Of a stretch of DNA of 64,000 nucleotides, positions 56,170 to 64,000 are shown piece by piece. A program made the position numbers and the translations under genes. The notes beneath the pieces were generated by a model, which ran no database searches, was not told the DNA's origin, and saw nothing but the letters and a program-made list of their open reading frames with translations. Every line of letters starts with the position of its first letter. Positions within the stretch are counted from its first letter, which is position 1. The DNA comes from Pararhizobium_B sp963760965. Lineage in GTDB: Bacteria; Pseudomonadota; Alphaproteobacteria; Rhizobiales; Rhizobiaceae. The stretch covers positions 248,001 to 312,000 of the forward strand of contig CAVXEW010000006.1 of assembly GCA_963760965.1 (NCBI GenBank), in the 5' to 3' direction.

Positions 56170-56958
56170 GTGCACATCAATTCGGTGCTCAACACATTCA
56201 CGATCTTGAAGGCGTTTCTCGGACGCGAGCGGTCCATGACGCTCAAGGCGATCAGCCAGCATGCGCGCATGCCGCCCAGCAAGGCGCACCGCTACCTCCA
56301 CAGCCTGATCACCTGCGGCATGGTCTCCCAGGATTTCGCAACGGGCCGATATGCCCTGGGGCCGATGGCCGTCGAGTACGGACTCGTCGGGCTGGCGAAG
56401 ATCGATCCGGTGCGCCGGACCTGCCAGGCCGCAGTCGGCCTCGCCGCCGAACTGGACGTTGCAGCAGCCGTTGCCGTCTTCTCCCTCGCGGGACCGGTGT
56501 TCGTGACCTATGAAGAGCCGATGTCGGGCATACGCTGCCACGTCTCCATCGGTGCGAGCGCCTCGATGGTCTCCAGCTCGACAGGGCATGTCTTCCTCGC
56601 CTACCTCGAGCGAGACAGGATGCTCGAACATGTCCGTTCCACGGCTGCCCTGGACACCCTGAGGGGGGTGGATCTGGACGGGCTGATCCATCGGGTGCGG
56701 AATGCCGGATACGCCACGGAAAGCGCCGCCTTCGGCCGGCCGGTCTACGGGCTTTCGGCGCCGGTCTTCAACGCGCTCGGCGAGATTTGCGCGGCGCTGA
56801 CCCTCTTCAGCTATCGCGCAGATCTTCTCGACCCCGCGAACCGGTCGATCCGCATGCTGCTGGAGGAGACCCGCCGGCTTTCCCTCGCCGGCGGCGAGGC
56901 CTTGCGCGCGCCGGACCCGGGCCTTGCAGGCGCGGCTGGCCGCCCGGCCGCCGTTTGA
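56170..56958 (+). CDS. IclR-family transcriptional regulator
   Basis: 262 residues. The N-terminal winged helix reads VLNTFTILKAFLGRERSMTL and ISQHARMPPSKAHRYLHSLI; the C-terminal effector domain starts near residue 75 (GRYALGPMAVEYGL) and ends with ALTLFSYRADLL. GTG at 56170 was chosen for its GGAAAGGGAAGG ribosome-binding site and family-like length. It converges with the amino-acid ABC genes, which it may regulate, and is divergent from tadE. Confidence 0.85.
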   Translation: MHINSVLNTFTILKAFLGRERSMTLKAISQHARMPPSKAHRYLHSLITCGMVSQDFATGRYALGPMAVEYGLVGLAKIDPVRRTCQAAVGLAAELDVAAAVAVFSLAGPVFVTYEEPMSGIRCHVSIGASASMVSSSTGHVFLAYLERDRMLEHVRSTAALDTLRGVDLDGLIHRVRNAGYATESAAFGRPVYGLSAPVFNALGEICAALTLFSYRADLLDPANRSIRMLLEETRRLSLAGGEALRAPDPGLAGAAGRPAAV

Positions 56959-56970
56959 TCGCGGCGACGG

Positions 56971-57802
56971 CTACCGCACGAGGTGACGCGTGATCCGCGC
57001 CTCTATCCAGGCCAGGATGTTCCGCATCACCTCCACGACGACGAGATAGAAGATCGCCGCCCATATGTAGCTCTGGAAGTCGAACGTGCGCGAGAAGGCG
57101 TATCGCGTCTGGCCCATCAGGTCGAGGACGGTGACGATCGCGACGATCGCCGAACCCTTGACCATCAGTATGACCTCGTTGCCGTAAGGCCTCAGGGCGA
57201 CGATCAGCGCCTGCGGCAGAATGATCTTCCGGAACGACTGCGCCTTGCTGAGACCGAGCGCGGCCGCGCCTTCGTGCTGTCCCCGCGGCACGCTTTCGAT
57301 GGCGCCTCGCAGGATCTCCGCCTGGTAGGCGGCCGTGTTGAGCGTGAAGGCGAATAGCGCGCAGTTCCAGGCATCCCTGAAGAAGACCCAGAGCCCCACG
57401 GCCTCCAGCTGCTTGTGGAAGGTGCCGAAACCGTAATAGATGAGGAAGAGCTGCGCGATCAGCGGTGTGCCGCGGAAGAAATAGACATAGGCAAATGCGA
57501 GCCGACGCAGGACGGGTTTCCCGGACATGCGCGCCATCGCGACAGGCAGCGACAGCATCGCTCCGAGGCAGATCGAGATGACGACGAGCGTGAGGGTCGT
57601 CTCGAGGCCCGAAACGTAGCGCGGACCGTACTTGGCCACGAATTCCGGGTTCCAGGCGCCGACAAGGTAGATGACGAGCCCGGCACCTGCGACCGCCCAG
57701 AAGGTAAGGAGACACGCTCCCGGCGATCCTGGCGCGTGTCCACGGCCGCGGCGGCGGGGCCGGCGGAGCCTGGGGCGGTATCAGCGCCTCGGTGATCGTC
57801 AT
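56971..57802 (-). CDS. Polar amino-acid ABC transporter permease, HisM type (one apparent frameshift)
   Basis: About 276 residues after repair. The permease body is intact: RYVSGLETTLTLVVISICLG, YVYFFRGTPLIAQLFLIYYG, and the EAA loop EILRGAIESVPRGQHEGAAALGLS (written here in parts of the family consensus). The N-terminus MTITEALIPPQAPP is in another frame; one surplus base at 57712 restores LLTFWAVAGAGLVIYLVGAW. Its start overlaps the stop of the second permease (ATGA). It would import a basic or polar amino acid with the two upstream genes. Confidence 0.87.
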
Positions 57803-58512
57803 CGCACCGTCTCCGCCTTCTTCGTCCATTGCTCGATCCGGACGATGACGATGGAGGAGAGCATGGCCAGCGCCAGGTAGAGCAGGCATGCGACGCCGAA
57901 GAAAAGAAACGCGTCCTTGGTGACGCGCGCCGCCACGCCCGTCTGGCGCAGGATGTCCGACAGTCCGATGACCGACACGAGCGCGGTGTCCTTGAGCAGC
58001 ACCATCCAGAGATTGCCGAGGCCGGGCAGGGCGATGCGGATCAGTTGCGGCACGATGATCTTGCGAAGGGTCTGGCTGCGGTGGAGGCCGAGCGAGTCGC
58101 CCGCCTCGTACTGGCCCTAGGGGATGGCCTTGAAGGCAGAAAGGAAAACCTCGGAAGCGTAGGTAGAGAAGACCACTCCGAGCGCGATCAGCCCGGCGAC
58201 GAAGGTGTTGATCTCGATATCAGCGGTGACGACAGCAGCTTGAGCACCTGCCGGAGGCCGATCTGGATGCCGTAGTAGACCAGGAACAGGGTCAGCAGTT
58301 CCGGCAGGCCGCGAAAGATGGTCGTGTAGATGTCGGCCGAAAGCCGCAGCGAGTACTCGCGGCTTTCCTTGGCGAGCGCGACCAGGAAGCCGATGACGAG
58401 GCCGAAGGGCAGTGTCGCCAGCGAAAGCGTCGTGGTCACCAGCATGCCGAGTGGCGATCTCGTCGCCGTAGCCCGCCTTGCCGAACCCGAGCAGCGTCAG
58501 GGTCGAAGTCAT
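57799..58512 (-). pseudogene. Polar amino-acid ABC transporter permease, HisQ type (disrupted)
   Basis: Expected product about 237 residues. The pieces are MTSTLTLLGFGKAGYGDEIA, MLVTTTLSLATLPFGLVIGF to RQVLKLL, DIEINTFVAGLIALGVVFST to AFKAIP, then GQYEAGDSLGLHRSQTLRKI to the end. Lesions are a surplus base at 58452, a net one-base loss (or two-base gain) between 58225 and 58245, and an in-frame TAG at 58117-58119 in the EAA loop where Arg is usual. All parts are well conserved, so the lesions are recent or are sequence errors. Confidence 0.8.
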
Positions 58513-58644
58513 GTGCTCCCGCTTCTTGTCAGTGGCTCCGTTGGCCGTTCGCTGACCGCGATAACAGCATCTGCCGCCGCCTGCGTCCACCGCAATTCAG
58601 GCTTTCCCCGTGGCCTGGGCGAGGGGCTGGCCCTGTGCCGACGC

Positions 58645-58680
58645 GAACGGCGCGTCCACCCGAGGATGAACGCGCCGTTC
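58645..58680 (-). other. Intercistronic hairpin between binding protein and permease genes
   Basis: GAACGGCGCGT (58645-58655) and its complement (58670-58680) form a perfect 11-bp stem with a 14-nt loop. It lies 25 bp after the binding-protein stop. Such hairpins after binding-protein genes commonly protect that mRNA part and lower permease output; here no T run follows, which favours stabilisation over termination. Confidence 0.65.
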
Positions 58681-58704
58681 TCGATCGTGACGCGATTGCC
58701 CGGC

Positions 58705-59539
58705 TCAGCTGCCGTTGGAATCGTCGCCGTAGACGTCGAAGTCGAAATACTTGTCGTTGATCTTCTTGTAGGTGCCGTTCTTGCGGATCGCCGCGATCGC
58801 GTCGTTGAACATCTTCTTCAGGTCGGTGTCGCCCTTGCGCAGGCCGATGCCGGCGCCGACGCCATTGATCTTCGGATCGATCTTCAGCGTCCCGAGCAGC
58901 TTGCAGCAGGATCCGTTGTCCGACTTCAGCCATTGCGACAGCACGACGACGTCGTCGATGACGGCGTCAAGCCGGCCGTTGGCGAGATCGAGCTTGTACT
59001 CGTCGGCCGTCGGGTAGAGCTTCAGCTGCGCATCCGGCAGGTGGGCCTGCGCGTAGTTGGCGTGCGTCGTGGCCGACTGTGCGCCCAGGACCTTGCCGTC
59101 AAGCGCCTTGTCGAGCGCCTGCCTGTCGAGCATCTTGCCGTTCGTCGGGACCTTGAGTTCCGCAGTCCTTCGGCACGGCGATTGCCGGCGGCGTGTTGTA
59201 GTACTTGTTGGTGAAGGCGATCTTCTTCTCGCGCTCCGGCGTGATCGACATCGAGGCGATGATCGCGTCGAACTTGCCGGCGAGCAGCGCAGGGATCATG
59301 CCGTCCCAGTCCTGCGTGACGAATTCGCACTTGACCTTCATCTGGTCGCAGAGCGCCTTGGCGATATCGATGTCGAAGCCGACGAGCGAGCCGTCCGGCT
59401 TCAGCTCGTTGAAGGGCGGATAGGCCCCTTCGGTGCCGATCTTGACGACTTTCCAGTCCTTGGCGTTCGCCGCCGTTCCCATGCCGAAGGCGAGAACCGC
59501 CGCCGAAAGCGCCACGGTCAGGTATTTGGAGATCCTCAT
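58705..59539 (-). CDS. Polar amino-acid ABC transporter substrate-binding protein (one apparent frameshift)
   Basis: About 277 residues after repair, a periplasmic HisJ/ArgT-type protein. A signal peptide (residues 1-26) ends at ANA-KDW. The lobe signatures are GTEGAYPPFNELKPDGSLVG, FDIDIAKALCDQM and WDGMIPALLAGKFDAIIASM. The last part, LDRQALDKALDGKVLGAQSA onward, is in another frame; one surplus base at 59164 (GAC-T-GCG) explains the break. First gene of the three-gene importer. Confidence 0.9.
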
Positions 59540-59720
59540 GCTGTCCTCTCTCGTTCTTGCGGCCTGCAGCTTGTTCGTCGCCGCTCCCATGGCCGTCGGG
59601 CAATCGTTGGCCCGAAGAAGCCGGATATTCCCATTGTTTTCGCACAAAAGGCAACCCGAAATGGCGTGGCGGGTGCCTCTGCTCGCCTCGCGGAAGACCG
59701 GCCGGCCAGGTTCCGGGCGT

Positions 59721-60346
59721 TCACCTCCCGGCCCCCAGGAGCCGCTCCGCTTCGGCGAGGTCCTCCGGCGCGTTGACGTTGAAGAAGGGATCGATGCCGC
59801 CCGAAAGGGGAAAGTCGACGACTTGCACCGTGCAGCGGTCCATCCAGGCCCGCATCGAGAAATCCGCCGTTTCCTTCAGCCAGGTACTCGAAGCGCGCCC
59901 GCAATTTCCACCGGCCACAGGGCGAAGACCGGGTGAATGCGCCCGCAGCTCGCGGCAATCGCGACGTCCGATGGCGAGGCGAGCGCCCCCGACAGCCGGG
60001 CCACGAGATCCCCGGGAAGGAACGGCGCGTCCACCGGCGCCGTGACGACGTGACTTGCCGAAGGGACCGCTTCTGCGTGCCGCAACGCCGCAAGCACACC
60101 CGCAAGCGGACCCGCATGGCCGGGCAACGTATCGGCGACGACGGGCACGCCAAGGCGGCGGTGGACGTCGGAGGAAGCGTTGGCATTGACGACGAGATGC
60201 CCGACCTGGGGGCCCAGGCGGCCGGCGACCCTCTCGACGAGCGGGCGCCCGCCGAGCTCCATCGACGCCTTGTCGCGCCGCATTCGAGTCGATCGCCCGC
60301 CCGCCAGTATGCAGCCGACGATGCGGCCCGCGGAGATATCGTCCAT
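59721..60346 (-). CDS. mobA: Molybdenum cofactor guanylyltransferase (one apparent frameshift)
   Basis: Attaches GMP to molybdopterin; about 208 residues after repair. The N-terminal nucleotide-binding signature is GCILAGGRSTRMRRDKASME, followed by the LPGHAGPLAGVLAAL and TAPVDAPFLPGDLV motifs. The C-terminus WLKETADFSMRAW to NAPEDLAEAERLL is in another frame; a net one-base loss (or two-base gain) lies at about 59880-59890. The start MDDISAGRIVG follows GGAAGAGACGGG. moaA lies 2.1 kb away on the same strand. Confidence 0.88.
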
Positions 60347-60657
60347 TGCCCGTCTCTTCCGGTCCATCGGGAATGGCAGCGAGTGCACGAACAGGCTCTG
60401 TCTGTCCATATGTCGCCGGAGATCCGGCGTGGCGGAAGCCGCGCATGGCTGTCGATCGGCCGCCTCGGCCGTCCTGCGCAGGGTTGCCGCCCCGCATCGG
60501 CCGGGCAGGGCGGTTTACATGAGTGTCGAATTCGTTAGGCTTGGGTCTACATGAAAGATCGGCCGCAATTCGCGGCCGCCATTGGCCGGCCGTGCGCGCC
60601 ACGGAGGAAATCCGGCCCGATCGTAGAAACAGGACAAATCAAGCTAGAGAGGCGAGC
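60347..60657. other. Divergent mobA / FKBP gene intergenic region
   Basis: No convincing gene is seen in 311 bp. A hairpin CGGCCGC-AATTC-GCGGCCG (60560-60578) lies in the presumed leader of the FKBP gene. The mobA frame stays open further upstream, but the nucleotide-binding motif sits properly only with the chosen start. No clear promoter pair was found. Confidence 0.5.
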
Positions 60658-61095
60658 ATGAGCAAACCCGAAAACGGTGATGTCGTACGCGTGCACTACA
60701 CGGGCAGACTGACGGACGGAACCGAATTCGACTCCTCGGCCGGCCGCGAGCCGCTGCAGTTCGAGATCGGCTCAGGCCAGATCATCGAGGGCCTCGACCG
60801 TCAGATCGCCGACATGGAAGAGGGTGCCAAGCAGACCGTGACGATCCCCGCCGCCGAGGCGTATGGCGAGCGCCGGCCGGAACAGGTCCAGGAAATTCCC
60901 CGTTCCGCCATTCCGGCGGAGATCGAGCCAACGGCCGGCATGCAGCTCCAGGCGACGACCCAGTCCGGCCAGCCGGTTCCGATCGTCGTCGTGGACGTAA
61001 GTGAAGAGACGGTGACCGTCGACGCGAACCATCCGCTCGCCGGACGCGACCTGGTTTTCGACGTCGAACTCGTCGAGATCATCAAGGCCGCCTGA
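60658..61095 (+). CDS. FKBP-type peptidyl-prolyl isomerase, SlyD-like
   Basis: 145 residues, cytoplasmic. The FKBP core is VVRVHYTGRLTDGTEFDSSA at the N-terminus, and an IF (insert-in-flap) domain begins near AYGERRPEQVQEIPRSAIPA, as in SlyD. The core resumes at DANHPLAGRDLVFDVELVEI. The histidine/cysteine-rich metal tail of E. coli SlyD is absent. The start follows GAGAGGCGAGC. Confidence 0.92.
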   Translation: MSKPENGDVVRVHYTGRLTDGTEFDSSAGREPLQFEIGSGQIIEGLDRQIADMEEGAKQTVTIPAAEAYGERRPEQVQEIPRSAIPAEIEPTAGMQLQATTQSGQPVPIVVVDVSEETVTVDANHPLAGRDLVFDVELVEIIKAA

Positions 61096-61151
61096 CGCGG
61101 CCCTCGTCCGGGACTGAATCAGGACGCGGGGCGATCGCGCCTGCCGCGCGG

Positions 61152-62252
61152 TCAGTCCCGCGCCTCCAGCCAGTGCCGGGCATCGTCGATCTTGTTCGCG
61201 ACGAGGCCGCCGGCGATGCGCCGGCCGACGGCCGCGCCGAACTTGTAGCCATGGCCCGAGCATGCGGAGACGACGACCAGCCGGTCCTCGCTCTTGACGA
61301 AGAAGTGCTCGTCGGAGGTGAAGGTGTAGGCGCAGGTGCGGACTTCCTCGACACCGTATTCGCCGATCCGCGCCAGCGGCGGCGCGAAATAGTCCCGGAT
61401 CCTCAGCCCTTCCTCCGGCTCGGCGTCACGGTCGGCGTCGGGATCGCTCCTGCGCTTGTGGATGCCGGCGCCGACCTTGAGGCCGGTTCCGGCGACCGGT
61501 GGCAGTATGTAGCCGTCGACCTTCCCACCGACGTCCAGGATCACCGGCGACTTCTCCCATGCGTCCTTCAGGTCCTCGGGCGGAGACAGATAGGCGACGG
61601 CGGTCCGGTACGGCGTCAGCGTGCCCTCAAGTTCCGGCAACAGCCCGAGAACCCAGGCACCCGCCGTGACCACGATCCGGTCGGCATGGACCGATCGGCC
61701 GTCGGAAAGGACGACCGTGCCGCTGCCGCTGTCGAGTTCCTCGGCTCTTGCGCCGGCGATGACCATTGCGCCCTCGCGCTTCAGCCATCGCAATATGCCG
61801 TCCGCGATGCGCCGGCAGAGCAGCACGCCGCCTTCGGGACTGTAGCCGATGCGGCGGATGGCTCCGGAATCGAGGAATGGGTATTCGGCCTCGAGTTGTT
61901 CGGCCGCGACGTCGTCGACCGGATAGCCCGCCTTGATGAGGCCGTTGTGGTAGACGTCGGCCTCGTCGCCCGGGGTCTGGGAGACCAGAAGAAATCCGGT
62001 ATCGACCAGCAGCTTCTCTCCGATGTCGCTCCAGAGTTCGTCCCATGCCTCGTAGGCTTCGTCGATGCGGCTCTGGTAGCCGCCAAGCCCGCCATAGGCG
62101 CGGCGGATGATGCGATGCTGGTCACCGGAAGCGGAGAGGGGGTTCGGAATGACATCGGACTGCTCGACCAGCGTGACCTGAATCCCGCGCTTGACGAGCG
62201 ACCAGGCGGTGGAGAGGCCCGCGATGCCTCCGCCAACGACAACAACATGCAT
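61152..62252 (-). CDS. FAD-dependent oxidoreductase, monomeric sarcosine oxidase-like
   Basis: 366 residues of the DAO family. The FAD dinucleotide motif is VVVGGGIAGLSTAWSL at the N-terminus. CAYTFTSDEHFFV supplies the Cys that carries covalent FAD in monomeric sarcosine oxidase, and SGHGYKFGAAVG is the active-site motif with the Lys. It would oxidise an N-methyl amino acid or related secondary amine; the exact substrate is not clear. It is transcribed alone on the minus strand. Confidence 0.85.
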   Translation of the reverse strand: MHVVVVGGGIAGLSTAWSLVKRGIQVTLVEQSDVIPNPLSASGDQHRIIRRAYGGLGGYQSRIDEAYEAWDELWSDIGEKLLVDTGFLLVSQTPGDEADVYHNGLIKAGYPVDDVAAEQLEAEYPFLDSGAIRRIGYSPEGGVLLCRRIADGILRWLKREGAMVIAGARAEELDSGSGTVVLSDGRSVHADRIVVTAGAWVLGLLPELEGTLTPYRTAVAYLSPPEDLKDAWEKSPVILDVGGKVDGYILPPVAGTGLKVGAGIHKRRSDPDADRDAEPEEGLRIRDYFAPPLARIGEYGVEEVRTCAYTFTSDEHFFVKSEDRLVVVSACSGHGYKFGAAVGRRIAGGLVANKIDDARHWLEARD

Positions 62253-62470
62253 GAATTACCTACTCCCGGAAATGCCAGCGCGATTCGGCGCGCGGTGGAA
62301 TTTCTATTCGGCTTGCGCGCGTCATTGCAAGGTAAAGTGGCAACATCAAGGGAATTGGCGGCACGCGAAAAACCGCCCGTTGCGTCGCAACGCGTTCGGT
62401 TACATTCTCGGGAGGATTTCCGCGGTCCCGGCGGCCTGGCAGGCCTGTCTTCCGGATGGTTGAGCGTATC

Positions 62471-63521
62471 TCAACCCCCGGTCACACTCATGTGACGCGC
62501 CACGGCGGGACGATTGTGCGTGCGGTCGATGATGAAATCGTGCCCCTTCGGCTTGCGGCCAATTGCCTCGTCGATGGCGTCGGACAGGAGTTCGTCGCCT
62601 TCAGAGGCGCGGAGCGGTGCGCGCAGATCCGCGGCATCGTTCTGGCCCAGGCACATGTAGAGGGTGCCGGTGCAGGTGAGGCGGACCCGGTTGCAGCTCT
62701 CGCAGAAATTATGGGTCAGCGGCGTGATGAAGCCCAGCCGTCCGCCGGTCTCCTTGACGGAGACGTAGCGTGCCGGCCCCCCGGTCTTGTAGGGGATGTC
62801 GGCAAGCGTGAAGTCACGGGACAGGCTCTCGCGCAGTTCCGAAAGCGGCAGGTACTGGTCGGTCCTGTCGGCGTCGATCTCGCCCATCGGCATCGTCTCG
62901 ATCACGGTCATGTCCATGCCGCGGCCATGCGCCCAGCGCATGATCGAAGGAATCTCGCTGTCGTTGAAGCCTTTCAGTGCCACCGTGTTGATCTTGATCG
63001 ACAGCCCCGCCGCCTGGGCCGCGTCGATTCCGGCCATCACCTTGTCGAGGTCGCCCCAGCGCGTGATTGCCCTGAACCCCTCGCGGGTCGAGCGTGTCGA
63101 GGGAAACGTTGATCCGCCTGACCCCGCAGGCTGCGAGATCGGCTGCGAAACGGGCAAGCTGGGAGCCGTTCGTCGTCAGTGTCAGTTCATCGAGTTCTCC
63201 AGCCGCCACATGGCCGCCGAGCGTTTCGATCAGGTGCATGATGTTCTTGCGCACGAGGGGCTCGCCGCCGGTCAGCCGGAGCTTGCGCACACCCTTGGAA
63301 ATGAACACGGAGCAGAGACGCTCCAGTTCCTCCAGCGAAAGCAGGTCCCTTTTCGGCAGGAATGTCATGTTCTCCGCCATGCAGTAGGTGCAGCGGAAAT
63401 CGCAACGGTCGGTGACGGAAACGCGAAGATAGGTGATCGCACGCCCGAACGGGTCGATCATCTGGCCTTCCGTGGCTTCCGGAGCCGCGCTGGCTTGGGA
63501 ACTGACGAGTTCTCTTGTCAA
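62471..63521 (-). CDS. moaA: GTP 3',8-cyclase, radical SAM (one apparent frameshift)
   Basis: First step of molybdopterin synthesis, about 349 residues after repair, the usual rhizobial length. The radical SAM cluster is CDFRCTYC; the C-terminal 4Fe-4S cluster ligands are in NFCESCNRVRLTC and LYMC; the C-terminal GG is present (MSVTGG). The frame breaks after LDTLDP at a run of four Cs (63077-63080, plus strand), where three are expected; GFRAITRWGDLDKVM follows in the other frame. TTG at 63521 (SD GGGAG) is preferred over ATG 63461. Confidence 0.92.
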
Positions 63522-63650
63522 TTTCTGTCTCCCTTGACCCCTTATGTTGCAAGCGCCGGCACCGACTTCAAGGCCTGTCTTCGCGATTGCCCGGCCTCTT
63601 GCCGAGGTCGCTTTTCGCCCGTAAGTCACTTGTCCACCGGAAAGGATAGC

Positions 63651-64000
63651 ATGATGGCCGAAGAAAGCCGGCACTGGCCGACGCGAACTGAGGGTTTCGA
63701 CAGACCGCAGGCAGTTGACGATCGCCTTCGACGACGGGAAGGAATTCGCGGTTTCCGCCGAACTCCTCCGCGTCTCCTCGCCGTCGGCCGAGGTGCAGGG
63801 GCATGGGCCCGGTCAGCGCGTCACCGTCCCGGGCAAGCGCAATGTCGAGATCCTGAAGCTCGTGCCGATCGGCAGCTACGCCGTGCGCATCGTCTTCGAC
63901 GACATGCACGAGACCGGAATCTTCAGCTGGGACTATCTTCGCGACCTCGGCGAGAACGCCCGGGCGAGGATGGCGGCCTATCTCGCCGAACTCGAGGAAA
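63651..64000 (+). CDS. DUF971 family protein, 5' part (one apparent frameshift)
   Basis: Cut by the window end. The reading frame starts MMAEESRHWPT, then continues one base later as ELRVSTDRRQLTIAFDDGKE, with AELLRVSSPSAEVQGHGPGQ and YAVRIVFDDMHETGIFSWDY. One surplus C at 63685 (ACG-C-GAA) explains the shift. The domain (GBBH-like N-terminal fold, function unknown) is found as a small protein in Proteobacteria. It is divergent from moaA. Confidence 0.8.
   Translation, partial: MMAEESRHWPTRTEGFDRPQAVDDRLRRREGIRGFRRTPPRLLAVGRGAGAWARSARHRPGQAQCRDPEARADRQLRRAHRLRRHARDRNLQLGLSSRPRRERPGEDGGLSRRTRG

Overview
This 64 kb window is GC-rich chromosomal DNA from an alphaproteobacterium, most likely of the Hyphomicrobiales near the Phyllobacteriaceae (Mesorhizobium-like). 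The pointers are the fusA-tuf-S10-spc-alpha ribosomal cluster, a cyclic beta-1,2-glucan exporter (NdvA/ChvA type), an ATP12 chaperone gene, a malic enzyme with a phosphotransacetylase-like tail, and -10 boxes of the CTATAG type. The genus is inferred by eye; no database was searched.

Layout. 1-17.2 kb: 3' part of fusA, tuf, then the ribosomal protein genes rpsJ to rplO, secY, adk, rpsM, rpsK, rpoA and rplQ, all on the plus strand and closed by a textbook terminator at 17166-17192. 17.2-27.5 kb: plus-strand housekeeping genes: a reductase/epimerase, a Do-type periplasmic protease, rarA, a fluoride channel, an RluA-type pseudouridine synthase, a HAD phosphatase, ATP12, the carboxylase beta subunit (pccB) and a DHA2-type drug exporter. 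27.5-30.4 kb (minus): glutathione-dependent formaldehyde detoxification (class III alcohol dehydrogenase, DUF188 protein, S-formylglutathione hydrolase) behind an XRE regulator. 30.6-35.0 kb (plus): an EamA transporter, the biotin-carrying carboxylase alpha subunit (pccA) and an unusual M50 metalloprotease. 35.2-39.5 kb: lipB, tRNA-Leu(GAG), a solo LuxR regulator and malic enzyme. 39.7-45.1 kb (plus): a metallophosphoesterase and a four-gene MCE/Mla lipid transporter operon. 45.2-53.5 kb: ndvA, a LysR regulator, a 3-hydroxyisobutyrate dehydrogenase-like enzyme, penicillin acylase, a methyltransferase and usg. 53.6-59.5 kb: a TadE/TadG pair, an IclR regulator and a polar amino-acid ABC importer without its ATPase. 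59.7-64 kb: molybdenum cofactor genes mobA and moaA with an FKBP isomerase, a sarcosine-oxidase-like flavoenzyme and the start of a DUF971 gene.

The most striking general property is at least fifteen single-base reading-frame breaks plus one in-frame stop, spread over twelve genes, including the essential rplC and rplD (three breaks in rplD). Nearly all are one-base insertions with an intact protein on each side, so sequencing or assembly error is the likely explanation. Genes are therefore given as full-length spans with the break positions stated.

I did not find a clear undescribed defence or mobile system. The best candidates for new biology are a compact three-way-junction RNA between rpsJ and rplC, a fusion of an SRPBCC-like domain to an M50 protease, a 282-bp in-frame tandem duplication in the MCE protein, and a palindrome that overlaps the -35 box of the IclR-family gene.
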